From: Closterium sp. NIES-65
Taxonomy: Eukaryota; Streptophyta; Zygnematophyceae; Desmidiales; Closteriaceae
Direction of reading: 5' to 3'
Length of the DNA stretch: 64,000 nt
Assembly (NCBI GenBank): GCA_948144175.1
Contig: CANXME010002192.1
Location: 2,294,001-2,358,000, forward strand
In this document: one piece after another, positions 32,436 through 44,329 of the stretch
Position numbering within the stretch: the stretch's first letter is position 1
How the letters are laid out: each line of letters starts with the position of its first letter
The notes under the pieces: model-generated
Seen by the model: only the letters and a program-made list of their open reading frames with translations
Told to the model about the DNA's origin: nothing
Databases searched by the model: none
Translations under genes and position numbers: made by a program

Positions 32436-32923
32436 CGGTCATGCTGCTGTGGATGGGCTTGGCCTGGAAGGCGCTGACGGTGGCAACGATGCAAAGGAGC
32501 TGGTGGAGGGCGGGATGCGTCCCGGAGTCATGGTGGCCGCTGATGTGGCACCTGCACGGCATGTATTCGGCAAGCATGTACGAGCCGCTTGTCTCTACCA
32601 CGGCGGACCTCCTGGTGCTGCTACGTGAATTCCGTGTGCGTCCAGCGTTGTATATGCCGGCGTCCGACTACGTGACCTGCGATGAGTGGTTAATGGAGCA
32701 GGCAAGAGTGGAGTTGGTGACGCCCACTACGCCCACGTCTTCAGGGGACGAGGGTGAAATGTGCCTTCCGGATGGGCCTCTGATGCGAGACGAACGAAGC
32801 CGTCGGCGTGCCATCCGCAATGTGACGCACGCGTACGTGTGTCACGCTGAGGCGCTGGGGATTGCCCCAGCGGAAGTGGCGCCTGTTGTTGGCGCCTTTA
32901 ATGGAGAGGTGGTGAGACCCTAA
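32436..32923 (+). pseudogene. Pogo/Tigger-like transposase gene, 3' part
   Basis: After the duplicated CGGTC the frame resumes as ...NYAV|MLLWMGLAWKALTVATMQ. The inserted element plus one duplication is 1,506 bp, a multiple of three, so phase is kept. The segment has the helix typical of the end of DDE_1 transposases (a tryptophan-rich '..W..v...ti.n.wrkaG' motif: WMGLAWKALTVATMQRSWWRAGCVP). It then has an acidic linker and a C-terminal region ending at 32923. A basic PKKRAR stretch follows in another frame and may be chance. Confidence 0.6.
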
Positions 32924-33316
32924 ACCGCACACCGAAGAAGCGTGCGCGCAGTTCTGGGCCGTCCGACAGTGCATCCGTGATGTTGTTGTGGGGGGGGGGG
33001 GAGGGGGGTTGTAGGGTGGGCGTGGTTTGTAGATGTGGTTGCGGGCTGGCGGTAGAGTATGGCTTTGTGTGTTGTTGTGCTTTGTAAGTCTGAACGCGGA
33101 GATTTTTGCAAATGGCACATTTTAACAATGGGAAGTAGCCGGTTTGCAGAGGCATATCGTTGGTTGCGTATGTTGGTTACGGTTTTCGGAATATGTGTGT
33201 TGATAGGCTTGACGCGGAAACTGTAGCGGGGTTTGTGCGGCACGCTAATACCGAGTATTGTGAACGCTCTGGGCTCGAGCCGCATGTGTTCGAGGCGCCT
33301 TCGTAGAGGCGGCGCG
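32924..33316 (+). other. Spacer downstream of the pogo-like gene
   Basis: No gene supported. It contains a G-run (~32990-33008) and otherwise unremarkable sequence up to the 5' LTR of C3. No target duplication matching the far side of C3/C4 was found. Confidence 0.5.
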
Positions 33317-33441
33317 TGTCAGATTTATATGACATAGCTATTGTAGGCTATAGTGGGGTAGCACATATGGGGTACCACTTTCTAGGTTTTGTACTTGTAC
33401 CCAACTTTCCCTTAGTCAATTCATTCTCGTTCATTTTCTCA
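33317..33441 (+). repeat. C3 5' LTR
   Basis: 125 bp, TGTCAGATTTATATGAC to CATTTTCTCA. The first half closely resembles the C1 LTR and the second half diverges. The primer-binding site follows at once. Confidence 0.88.
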
Positions 33442-33559
33442 TGGTATCGAGCAGGTTCCCCTGTGGGAACTGTTCCTAGGGCCCACCACCTTTTTTTTCC
33501 TGCCCGGAGCGCGCTCTACTCTGCCCGAGTCGCGCTCCCCTCTTTCGACCCTGTCGCGC

Positions 33560-34450
33560 CGCCTTAGCAGCCCCGTCGCGTCGCGCTTGCGGCCCCGTCG
33601 CGTTGCCCTCACGGCCCCGTCACGTCGCGCCGCCCTAGCGGCCGTTTCGCGCCGCCCTCGTGGCCCCGATCCGCCGCCCTCGCGGCTCCGTCGCGTCGCG
33701 CCGCCCTCGCGGCCCGTTCGCGCCGCCATCGCGGCCCTTTCGTGCCGCCCTCGCGGCCTCTTCAAGCCGCCCTCGCGACCCCCTCTCCTAGCCGCCCTAG
33801 CGGCCCCGTTGCCTACCCTTGCGGCCCCGGCGCCGCCCTTCCCGGCCCCGGCGCCGCCCTTCCTGGCCCCGGCGCCGCCTCTGCTGGCCCCGTCGCCTAC
33901 CCTACTGGCGCCCGTCGCCTACCCTGCGGCCCCAGGCGCCGCCTCTGCTGGCCCCGTCGCCTACCCTGCGGCCCCGGCGCCACCTCTGCTGGCCCCGTCA
34001 CCTACCCTGCGACCCCGGCGCCGCCTCTGCTGGCCCCGTCGCCTACCCTGCGGCCCCGTCGCCTACCCTGCAGGCCCCAGCGCTACCCTTCCCGGCCCCA
34101 GCGCCGCCTCTACCGGCCCCGCCGCCGTCCCCACGCGGCCCCGCCGTCCCCACGCTGGCCCCGCCGCCGTCCCCACGTCGGCGCCGCCGAGCTACTGCCG
34201 AGCCGCCCGAGCCACCTGAGCCGCCCGAGCCGCCGCGCCACGTGAGCCGCCCGAGCCGCCGGGTCGCCGAGCTGCCGAGCCGCCGTACCGCCAAGCCGCC
34301 GAGCCGCCAGAGCCGCCGAGTCGCCGAGCCGCAGTTGCTGCCGAGCGGCCGTACCGCCGAGTCGCCCGAGCCGCCAGAGCCGCCGAGTCGCCGAGCTGCA
34401 TTTCCTGCAGAGCCGTCGAGCCGCCGAGCCGCCCGAGCCGCCCTGTCCGG
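33560..34450 (+). repeat. GC-rich tandem-repeat leader of C3
   Basis: Arrays of about 20-bp units (CCCCGTCGCCTACCCTGCGG and CGCCGCCTCTGCTGGCCCCG types, ~33800-34090), then GAGCCGCC-based units up to ~34440. It holds the same position as the leaders of C1, C2 and C4, but the repeat units differ in sequence. Confidence 0.82.
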
Positions 34451-34517
34451 TAAGAGCAGCGCCTCTATCACTGCACTGCCCTTACCCTACTGTTCGCGTT
34501 GCTAGTCAACTGCTGTC

Positions 34518-36000
34518 ATGGCTACCCCTAGTGTCCTCGCTTTTGACGCTGAGGGTCGGGCCATTGACTTTGACGTCTGGGTAGATGACCTGCAGCTTTT
34601 CCTACAGTGCGATAGGGCAGACGGTCTCTCCCTCTTTGACCTCACTTCTGGTGCCTCTCCTGCCCCTGCTGCTGATGCTGACGCCACTGTTCGCTCACAG
34701 TGGGCCACACGCGATGCTGCTGCACGTCTTGCTATGCAACGCCACCTGCCTACCTCTGAGCGTGCGCACTTTAGCCAGTACAAGAGTGCTCAGACCTTGT
34801 ACGACGCTGTAGTTGCACGCTACTCCTCCCCTGCCACTGCTGCACTGAGCCGCCTCATGCTACCGTACCTCTTCCCTGACCTTGCTGCCTTTCCCACAGT
34901 CACTGACCTCATTACGCACCTCCGCACTAGTGACACTCGCTACCGCGCTGCGCTTCCTGCTGAGTTCTGCGCCAAGAACTCCCCCCCCCATGTACATCAC
35001 CCTCTACTACATAGTCACCCGGCTCCCTGACTCTCTCCGCGTAGTCAGGGACCACTTCCTCTCAGTTTGCCCCACCACTCTCACCGTTGACCTCCTCGAG
35101 AAGGACCTCCTAGCGGCAGAGAAGAGCATAAGTCATTGTAGGAGCCTCTCGTGGTGACCCTCGCACCCCCGTCTTTGAGGGGTGTTCCCCCTCTCCCCTT
35201 TTGCCCTCTGTTGCCTCTGCTGCTGCGGCCGAACCTCGTTGGTCTCGAGTCGGTCGGCGCTGCGTCTGCCCCGAGCGGAAGACGCCGCACCGGCAAGGGC
35301 AAGGAGGGCAAGGGCGCTGGAGGGGCTGGCGGGGGCGGTGGAGGTGGCGATGGCGGCAGTGGAGGGGGTGGGGGTGGTGGCGGGAGTGGTGGCGGGGGTG
35401 GAGGAGTCGGTGGCGGCAGTGGAGGCGGAGGCGGCGGTGGCGGTGGGGGCGGAGGTGGCGGAGGTGGAGGCGGAGGAGGTGGCGGCGGCGGAGGAGGCGG
35501 AGCTGGTCGGGGTGGCGCTGCGCAGAGGGTCGGCTCCGGTGGTGGTCACCGCCAGCAGCAGCAGCACACTCGTGACATCCCCCCCCCGTCAGCAGCTCTG
35601 TGAGTGGTACGCTGCACGCCAGCGGGGTGGGGGTACTGGTCCGTGCACCTACGTCCTACGCACCGGCAACCGCGCGGGTGAGCAATGCGGGGGTGCGCAC
35701 TCCACCCAGCGCTGCTTTGGCCGCCTGACGGACGCTTGGCGTCACCAGTTCCCTGAGGCCACTGAGATCCCTTGCTGGGGCGAGCTGTCTAGGGCAGGAG
35801 TAGCTATCTTTGACCTTGACTTTGATGCTATTCTTGCTGCCATGTATGCTGTGACTATTAGTGATGAGGGTGACTGTTACAGGTGTTTTCCGCCCGGCCC
35901 GGGCATTGAGACTGCTGCTCTAGGTACTGGTGAGGCTGCTGCTCTAGGTGCTAGCGAGGCTGTTGCTCTAGGTGCCAGTGCGTCTGCTTCCTCAGGTGCT
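34518..36000 (+). CDS. C3 gag region
   Basis: Gag beginning MATPSVLAFDAEGRAIDFDVW, with LQLFLQCDRADGLSLFDL. It carries the family's Gly-rich tract (~35320-35520) and a later Cys/His block (GGAHSTQRCFGRLTDAW). It is a fossil copy. Confidence 0.78.
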
Positions 36001-39000
36001 GGTGAGTCTGCTCTCTCAGGTACCGCGTCGGCTTCGGCGTCCCACACCTTCACCCTTGACTCGGGGGCTTCTCTCTCCTTCTTTCGAGACCGCACCACAC
36101 TCACGCCGCTTGGTCGGCCAGTTGCAGTCTCTCTGGCAGACCCCTCTGGGGGTCTTGTCCTTGCTCACTTCTCCACTGTCCTCCCGTGTCCGGCGGCCCC
36201 CTCTGGCACCCTGTCTGGTCTTTACCTTCCCTCGTTCTCTACGAACTTGGTGAGTGGTGCTGACCTACAGGATGCGGGGGTTCACCAGTTCACTCCTGCG
36301 AGTCAACGGGTAAACCCACTGCACGGACGCTCGGACAGGCCGACACCTGCCATTGTTTACACGTCGGCCGGGGTCGAGCCTGTACAAACGGACCACTGAG
36401 TCTCCTCCTGTCCCTGCGTCTGGTCAGGTAGCTACGTCGGGTCAGGTGTTTGCTGCAGCGTCCAGGTCTGGTCCTCAGTCTGCCCCCTGCTCCTGTCGCC
36501 TCCTGTCTCACGAGACTCTCCTCTAGCACCACCGCCTTGGTCACCCCTCCCTGCTTCGTCTCTGAGGCATGGCCTCCCGTGTCCTTGTCTCTGGTCTTCC
36601 CCGGTCCCTCCCTCCCCTTCCTCCAGGGCCTGCCCCTACCTGCGTCCCCTGTGTCGAGGGGCGGCAGCGTGCTGCCCGTCAGTCCTCCCAGTTTCCTCCG
36701 ACAGAGGCCCTACTGCAGACGCTTCACATGGACGTGTGGGGCCCAGCCCGCGTCCGTGGACAGGGTCACGAGCGCTACTTCCTACTGGTGGTTGACGACT
36801 ACTCGCGTTACACCACAGTCTTCCCCTTGCGCAACAAGGGTGATGTCACTGAGGTGTTGATCGACTGGATCCGCGCAGCTCGTCTCCAGCTCAGGCAGAG
36901 CTTCGGCTCGGGCTTTCCTGTTCTGCGTCTGCACTCTGACAGAGGCGGAGAGTTCTCCTCTGGCCTTCTGCGAGCCTACTGTCGTGCACGAGGCATCCGC
37001 CAGACCTTTACGCTTGCGGACTCTCCACAGCAAAATGGGATTGCTGAGCGCCGCATTGGCATGGTCATGGACGTCGCCCGTACGTCCATGATGCATGCGG
37101 CTGCCCCCCATTTTCTGTGGCCGTTTGCGGTTCGGTACGCGGCGCATCAGATCAACCTTCAGCTCAGGGGCTCCATGCCGGAGACCTCCTCAGCTTTGCT
37201 GTGGACCGGGAAGGTTGGCGATGCGTCTGCGTTCCGTGTCTGGGGATCTCGGGCCTTTGTCTGCGAATTGTCTGCGGACAAGCTGTCCCCTCGTGCTACT
37301 CCTTGTGTCTTCCTTGGCTTCCCCCCTGACGCACCTGGGTGGCAGTTCTACCAGCCCACCTCTCGCCGTGTTCTGTCCTCCCAGGACGTCACGTTTGACG
37401 AGTCGGTCCCCTACTACCGCCTCTTCCCCTACCGCACTCCGTCCCTCCCCCCGCCACCGCTCTTCCTTGTGCCAGGTCCCCCCCCAGTAGACCACCTCCC
37501 CCCTCAGGGTCCTGCCCCTTCAGGTGTGTCCCAGGTAGACGCAGTCGAGCCTGTCGAAGTAGCTGGTGACTCTGGTGCTGCTGAGGGTGCTGAGCCTTGG
37601 GGTGGTGACTCTGAGGGTGCTGAGCATGTGGGTGCTACGCCTGGGGGTGCTGAGCTTGAGGGTGCTACTACTGGGGGTGCTGAGCCTGGGGGTGGTGAGC
37701 CTGGGGGTGCTACGACTGGGGGTGCTGAGCCTGGGGGTGCTACGCCTGGAGTTGTTGAGCCTGAGGGAGCTGGGCCTGCTCGTGTGGTATCTGGCGGTAC
37801 TGTGCGTGGAGGTTCTCCGGGTGCTTTGTCTCGGCGGGAGCCACTCTCTCCACAGGAGCTGCGCGAGTAGGTTTGCCCGGCGCTGGAGGCGTGCTGCTGG
37901 AGCTGGAGGTTCTTCGGCTACTGAGGGTGCTGGTGTCACGGGTCCTGGAGGTGCTCGTACTGGGAGTACTGGAGCTGTTGGGCCTGCGGGTATGACTGGA
38001 GCTGGAGCTGCTGAGGCTGTTGGCGCTGAGGCTTCTGCTGTCGGTCCTGGAGGCGGTCCTGCTAGGGGGTGCTACTGGAGCTACTGGGGGTGCTGGAGCT
38101 GGAGGTGCTGCTGGCACTGGTGCTACCACTGGGGGTACGGGTGCTGTCCCTGCTGTGTTTGGAGTCGCCGCGCGACCTCGGTCGTACTTCGTTCCGCTCC
38201 TTCAGCAGGTTCTTGGTCTTCCGCCTTCTACTGGTCCTCCTCCTCCCTTAGAGTGTCCACAGCCTGTCCCGTCACAGTTACAGTTACAGCCGGCCTCCCC
38301 ACTGCCTGCTCCTTCTCCCTACACTGGTTCTACTGGAGGTCTTGCTGAGCGCCGTGAGCCTACGTCTAGACCTGCGTCGCCTGTCCGTCTTGCTCGCACT
38401 AGTGGTCGTGGTTCGCGTCAGCGTCCTCCTCCTGTCCCTGGCACGCACAGGATGTCTCTGCGTCCGTCCACTGCTCCTCTGCGTGCCCCTTTGCCTTCTC
38501 CTCCTGTGTCCTCTCTTCCTTCTCTTGCCGACCCGGAGTCGGACTCTCTTCATGCTGCCAGTCCTACTGTCACGCGTCTCCTTGCTACTGTCGTCATTGA
38601 CCCTTCCTTTGAGTCCACTGCTGCGTCTGCCCTAGTTGCTGAGCTCGTCGACTTTGCTGCTCGTTGTCGTCTAGACTACGCTGCTAGTCTTATCGCTGAG
38701 TTTGAGTCTGTCTGTCCTCCGTCCGTCGGGGGTGAGTGTGTCCTTGGCACGGACGTCCTTGAGGACAGGCAGGAGGAGTTCCAGTGTTTGGCTACTGCTT
38801 CACCTCATCTCGTGTCTGTACTGCTTACCCCTGAGGGAGACCCGGATGCACTTGACATCCCGACTCCGCGCTCTTACGCGGAGGCGATAGAGGGTCCCTA
38901 CTCCTCTCAGTGGCAGGCAGCTATGGACACAGAGATGGCTTCCTGGAAGTCCACAGGCACCTACGTTGACGAGGTTCCCCCGCCTGGGGCGAACATCGTC

Positions 39001-40165
39001 AGTGGCATGTGGATTTTCAGGGTGAAGCGGCCACCGGGTTCTCCGCCTGTCTTCAAGGCGCGTTACGTGGCTCATGGCTTCAGTCAGCGGCAGGGAGTTG
39101 ACTACTTTTAGACCTTCTCTCCCACCCCGAAGATGACCACTCTTCGGGTACTGCTGCACATAGCTGCTCACCGTGACTACGAGCTGCACTCTCTTGACTT
39201 CAGCACTGCTTTCTTGCAGGGCAGCCTGCACGAGGAGATCTGGCTGCGTCGCCCACCTGGCTTCACTGGGTCTTTTCCTCCTGGCACCTAGTGGAGCCTC
39301 CGGCGGCCAGTCTACGGTCTCCGCCAGGCACCGCGTGAGTGGCTCGAGACACTGACGAATACACTTGCGACTCTTGGGTTTGCTCCTTCTACTGCCGACT
39401 CGTCGCTGTTTCTGAGCACCGACACTTCTTTGCCGCCATTCTACATCCTCGTGTACGTCAACGACTTGGTCTTTGCCACAGCTGACACTGCTGGACTAGC
39501 CCACGTGAAGTCCGAGCTGCAGAAGAGACACACGTGCACTAGACCTGGGTGAGCCGCGCAGCTACCTTGGCCTGCAGATCACCCGGGACAGAGCACGCCG
39601 CACCATTACCCTGACTCAATCACACATGGTGCAGCAGGTCCTTCAGCGCTTCGGCTTCACGTACTCCTCGCCTCAGGCCACTCCTCTGCCTACTCGCCAC
39701 TCGCTCTCAGCTCTGCCTTCGGATGAGTCCGTAGAGCCGAGTGGCCCGTACCCAGAGCTTGTTGGCTGCCTCATGTACCTGATGACCTGCACACGACCTG
39801 ACCTTGCATACCCTCTTAGCATCTTAGCACGCTATGTTGCTCTTGGGAGACATAGACCAGAGCACATGGCTGCAGCAAAGAGGGTGTTGCGCTACTTGTG
39901 CAGTACGTCGGGCATGGGGCTAGTGCTTGGAGGGCAGAGTCCAGTGGTCCTCACTGGGCACGCATACGCTTCTTGGGCTAACGACCAGGCTACGCAGCGG
40001 TCGTCACAGGGTTACACCTTCAGCCTTGGTTCCGGCTCTCTTTCGTGGCGGTCTACCCGCTCGTCTTCTGTTCTCGGCTCCAGCTGTTAGGCCGAGATCT
40101 ACGCGGGGGCCATGGCTGCACAGGAGTTACGCTGGCTCACCTACCTGCTGACTGACCTAGGAGAG
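36000..40165 (+). CDS. C3 pol region
   Basis: Protease (TLDSGASLSFF, ~36055), integrase core (HSDRGGEFSS, SPQQNGIAERR, ~36930-37050), GGAEPGG-type spacer (~37600-37760), reverse transcriptase (~38900-39600) and RNase H (SYSYS-type start FTYSSPQATPLPTRHS, CTRPDLAYPLSILARY, ~39650-40160). It is a strongly broken copy. Confidence 0.82.
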
Positions 40166-42900
40166 TCCGACTCCGGGTCGGCAAGTGTAGGAAGAGAAGA
40201 CTGAGGAGGAGAAGGCAAAGGGGCACGTAGAGGAGCAGTGGACGGACGCAGAGACATCTGGTGCGTGCCAGGGACAGGAGGAGGACGCTGACGCAAACCG
40301 CGACCACTAGGGCGAGCAGCTCGGACTGGCGACGCAGGGCGGGACGCAGGCTCACGACGCTCCGCAAGACCTCCAGTAGGACCAGCGTAGGGAGAAGGAG
40401 AAGGCAGGGGAGAGGCGGGCTGTAACTGTGACTGTGACGGGACAGGCTGCGGACACTCTACGGGAGGAGAAGGACTAGTGGAAGGCGGGAGAACCAAGAA
40501 CCTGCTGAAGGAGCGGAACGAAGTACGGCCGAGGCCGCGCAGCACGGCCAAAGACAGCAGGGACAGCACCAACACCTCCAAAGGCAGCACCAGCACCAGT
40601 AGCAGCTCCAACTCCAGCACCACCAGCAGCTGCAGAAGTACCCGTAGTAGGACCGACAGTCGTAGCCTCAGCGCCAGCACCCGCAGCAGCTCCAGCTCCA
40701 GAGGCACCCCCGGGCCCGGCAGCTCCAGTACCCTCAGTACGAGCACCTCCGGGACCCGTGGTACCAGCTCCCTCGGCAGCAATGGAACCTCCAGCACCCG
40801 CAGTACCCCCAGCTCCAGCAGCTCGCCTCCAACGCCGGGCAAACCACTCACGTAGCTCCAGAGGAGAGAGCGGCTCGCGGCGTGAGGAACGGTCTGGAGA
40901 ACCACCAGGAACAGAACCAGCAGGCGCAGCACTCCCAGACGCAGTACCCCCAGGCTCAGCACCCCCAGGCACAGCACCCCCAGGCTCAGCACCCCCAGGC
41001 TCAGTACCCTCAGGCTCAGCACCCCCAGGCTCAGCACCCCCAGTCTCAGCACCCCCAGGCTCAGTACCCCAAGGCTCAGCACCCCCAGGCGCAGCACCCC
41101 CAGTCTCAGCACCCCCAGGCTCAGCGCCCCCAGTCTCAGCACCCCTAGTCTCAGCACCCCGAGGCTCCGCACCCGCAGCAGCACCTGAGTCACCAGTGAC
41201 CTCGACAGGCTCGACCGCGTCTACCTGAGACACACTTGAAGGGGCAGGACCCTGAGGGGGGAGGGGGTCTACCGGGGGGGGACCTGGGACCAGGAAGAGG
41301 GGCGGGGGGGGAAGGGACGGAGTGCGGTGGGGGAAGAGCTGGTAGAAGGGAACCGACTCGTCGAACGTAAGGTCCTGGGAGGACAGAACACGACGAGAGG
41401 TGGGGTGGTAAAACTGCCACCCAGGTGCGTCAGGGGGGAAACCCAGGAAGACGCAAGGAGCAGCACGAGGGGACAGCTTGTCCGCAGACAAGTCGCGGAC
41501 AAACGCCCGAGATCCCCAGACACGGAACGCCGACGCATCGCCAACCTTCCCCGTCCACAGCAGGGCTGGGGAGGTCTCCGGTCTGGAGACCCTGGGCTGA
41601 AGGTTGATCTGATGCGCGGCGTACCGAACCGCAAACGGCCACAGAAAATGGGGGGCAGCTGCATGCACCATGGACGTACGGGCGACGTCCATGACAATGC
41701 CGATGCGGCGCTCAGCAAACCCATTCTGCTGTGGAGAGTCCGGAAGCGTGAAGGTCTGGCGGATGCCTCGTGCCCGACAGTAGGCTCGCAGAAGGCCGGA
41801 GGAGAACTCTCCGCCTCTGTCCGAGTGCAGACGCAAAACAGGAAAGTCCGAGCCGAAGCTCCGCCTGAGCTGGAGACGAGCTGCGCGGATCCAGTCGATC
41901 AACACCTCAGTGACCTCACCCTTGCTGCGCAAGGGGAAGACTGTGGTGTAACGCGAGTAGTCGTCAACCACCAGCAGGAAGTAGCGCTCGTGACCCTGTC
42001 CACGGACGCGGGCTGGGCCCCACACGTCCATGTGAAGCGTCTGCATCGGGGCCTCCGTCGGAGGAAACGGGGAGGAGTGAGGGGTAGCCCGCAGGCGACC
42101 CTCGACACAGGGGACACAGGGAGGGCCAGGCCTCGGAGGAAGGGGAGGGAGGGACCGGGGAAGGCCAGAGACAAGAAGGCGAGAGGCCATGCCCCGGAGA
42201 CGAGGTAGGGAGGGGTGACCCATCCTGTGGTGCCACAGGAGGGTCTCGTGGGACAGGAGGCGACACGAGCAGGGGGCAGACTCAGGACCAGACCTGGACG
42301 CTGCAGCAAACACCTGACCCGACGCAGCTACCTGACCAGACGCAGGAGGAGGAGACGGAACAGTGAGTGTGTACAGGCTCAACCCCGGCCCACGTGTGAA
42401 CGTGGTCAAGTGTCGACCCGTGTCCGCGTCCGTGCAGTGGGTGTCCCGTCGGCGTGCAGGGGTGAACTGGTCGACCCCTGCATCCTGTAGGTCAGCACCC
42501 GCCACCAAGTTCGTAGAGAACGAGGGGAGGTAGAGACCGGATAGGGCGCCAGACGGGACCGCAGGGCACGGCAGGACAGTGGAGTAGCGAGCCAGAACAG
42601 GACCCCCAGAGGGGTCCGCCAGGGAGACCGCCACTGGCCGACTAAGCGGTGTGAGTGTGGTGCGGTCTCGAAAGAAGGAGCGAGACGCCCCTGAGTCAAG
42701 AGTGAAGGTGAGAGAGGGCGGAGCCGACGCAGTACCTGAGAGAGCAGACTCACCAGCACCTGAGGACACAGACTCACTGGCACCTAGAGCGACAGCCTCA
42801 CCAGCACCTGGAGCAGCAGCCTCAACAGCACCTAGAGCCGCAGTACCAATGCCTGGGTCGGGCGGGAAACACCGGTAACAGTCACCCTCCTCACTAATAG
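40165..42900 (-). CDS. C4 protease-integrase region
   Basis: Protease (TLDSGASRSFF, ~42690), GAG-pre-integrase (LLWHHRMGHPSL), integrase core (HSDRGGEFSS, SPQQNGFAERR, ~41730-41840) and the GGAEPGG/GGAETGG spacer (~40930-41170), followed by the start of the region leading to reverse transcriptase. It is an incomplete copy. Confidence 0.83.
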
Positions 42901-44280
42901 TCACAGCATACATGGCAGCAAGAATAGCATCAAAGTCAAGATCAAAGATAGCTACTCCTGACCTAGACAGCTGGTCCCAGCGAGGGATCTCAGAGGCGTC
43001 AGGAAACTGGCGGCGCCAAGCGTCAGTCAGGCGGCCGAAGCAGCGCTGGGCGGAGTGTGGACCACCACACGGCTCACCCGCACGGTCGCCAGTGCGCAAG
43101 ACGTAGGTGCACGGACCAGTATCCCCACCCCTCTGACGTGCAGTGTACCACTCACGGAGCTGCTGTGGGGAGAGGGTCTCCTGACCACGCTGCTGCCGCT
43201 GCTGCTGGCGCTGACCGCCACCGGAGCCACTCCTCTGCGACGAGCCACGACCTCCTCCGCCGCCTCCTCCGCCGCCGCCGCCACCACCTCCGCTGCCACC
43301 GCCACTCCCACCGTCGCTGCCGCCACCGCCGCCTCCACCTCCACTCCCACCACCACCGCCGCTGCCACCCCCGCCTCCACTGCCGCCGCTGACACCTCCA
43401 CTCCCGCCACCACTCCCGCTACCACCCCCACCTCCTCCTCTGCCTCCACCGCCGCCTCCACCGCCCCCGCCGCCGCCACCACCGCTCCTGCCCCCCTTGC
43501 CCTTGCCAGAGCGACGTCTCCCCCTGGGGGCAGACGCCGCGCCGACCGACTCAAAACCAACTAGGTCGGCCGTAGCAGCAGAGGCGACAGAGGGCAGGAG
43601 GGGGGAGGGGGAACACCCCTCAAAGATGGGGGTGCGCGGGTCACCACGAGAGGCCCCTACAGCGAGAATGCTCTTCTCGGCTGCTAGGAGGGACTTCTCG
43701 AGGAGGTCAACAGTGAGAGTGGTGGGGCAGACTGAGAGTAAGTCGTCCCTGACTCCGCGAAGGGAGTCAGGGAGGCGGGCGACAATGTAGTAGAGAGTGA
43801 AGTACTGGGGGGGGGGGGGTCTTGGCGCAGAACTCAGCAGGAAGCGCAGCGCGGAAGCGAGCGTCACTAGTGCGCAGGTGGGTAATGAGGTCGGCGACTG
43901 TGGCAAAGGAAGCAAGGTCGGGAAAGAGGTACGGTAGCATGAGGCGGCTCAGTGCAGCAGTGGCAGGGGTGGAGTAGCGTGCAATAACGGCGTCGTACAA
44001 GGTCTGAGCACTCTTGTACGACCCAAAGTGTGCACGCTCAGAGGGAGGGAGGTGGCGACGCACAGCAAGACGTGCAGCAGCATCGCGTGTGGCCCACACT
44101 GAGCGAACAGTGGCATCCTCAGTAGCAGCAGGGGCGGGAGAGGCACCAGAAGTGAGATCAAAGAGAGAGAGGCCGTCAGCTCTGTCGCACTGTAGGAAAA
44201 GCAGCAGGTCGTCTACCCACACGTCAAAGTCTATGGCTCTGCCCTCAGCGTCGAAGGTGAGGACACTGGGGGGTAGCCAT
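42900..44280 (-). CDS. C4 gag region
   Basis: Gag of the C family: the LLLFLQCDRADGLSLFDL block (~44180), ALSRLMLPYLFPDL, then a long Gly-rich tract (~43230-43490) and a Cys/His segment (GGPHSAQRCFGRLTDAW, ~43020). Antisense Pro/Thr-rich open frames here are shadows. Confidence 0.78.
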
Positions 44281-44329
44281 GACAGCAGTAGGGTGAGGGC
44301 AGTGCGCAGAGTAAAGCTCAGTGCTCACC

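Larger units (their letters stand above)
33317..40165 (+). mobile_element. Ty1/copia element C3 (5' LTR to RNase H)
   Basis: A plus-strand copia element of the same broad family as C1 and C2. It has a 125-bp 5' LTR (33317-33441), primer site TGGTATCGAGC at 33442, a GC-rich repetitive leader, gag and pol. It ends inside RNase H where it meets the oppositely oriented C4. The coding part is heavily decayed (on the order of eight or more breaks), so it looks older than C1 and C2. Confidence 0.88.
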
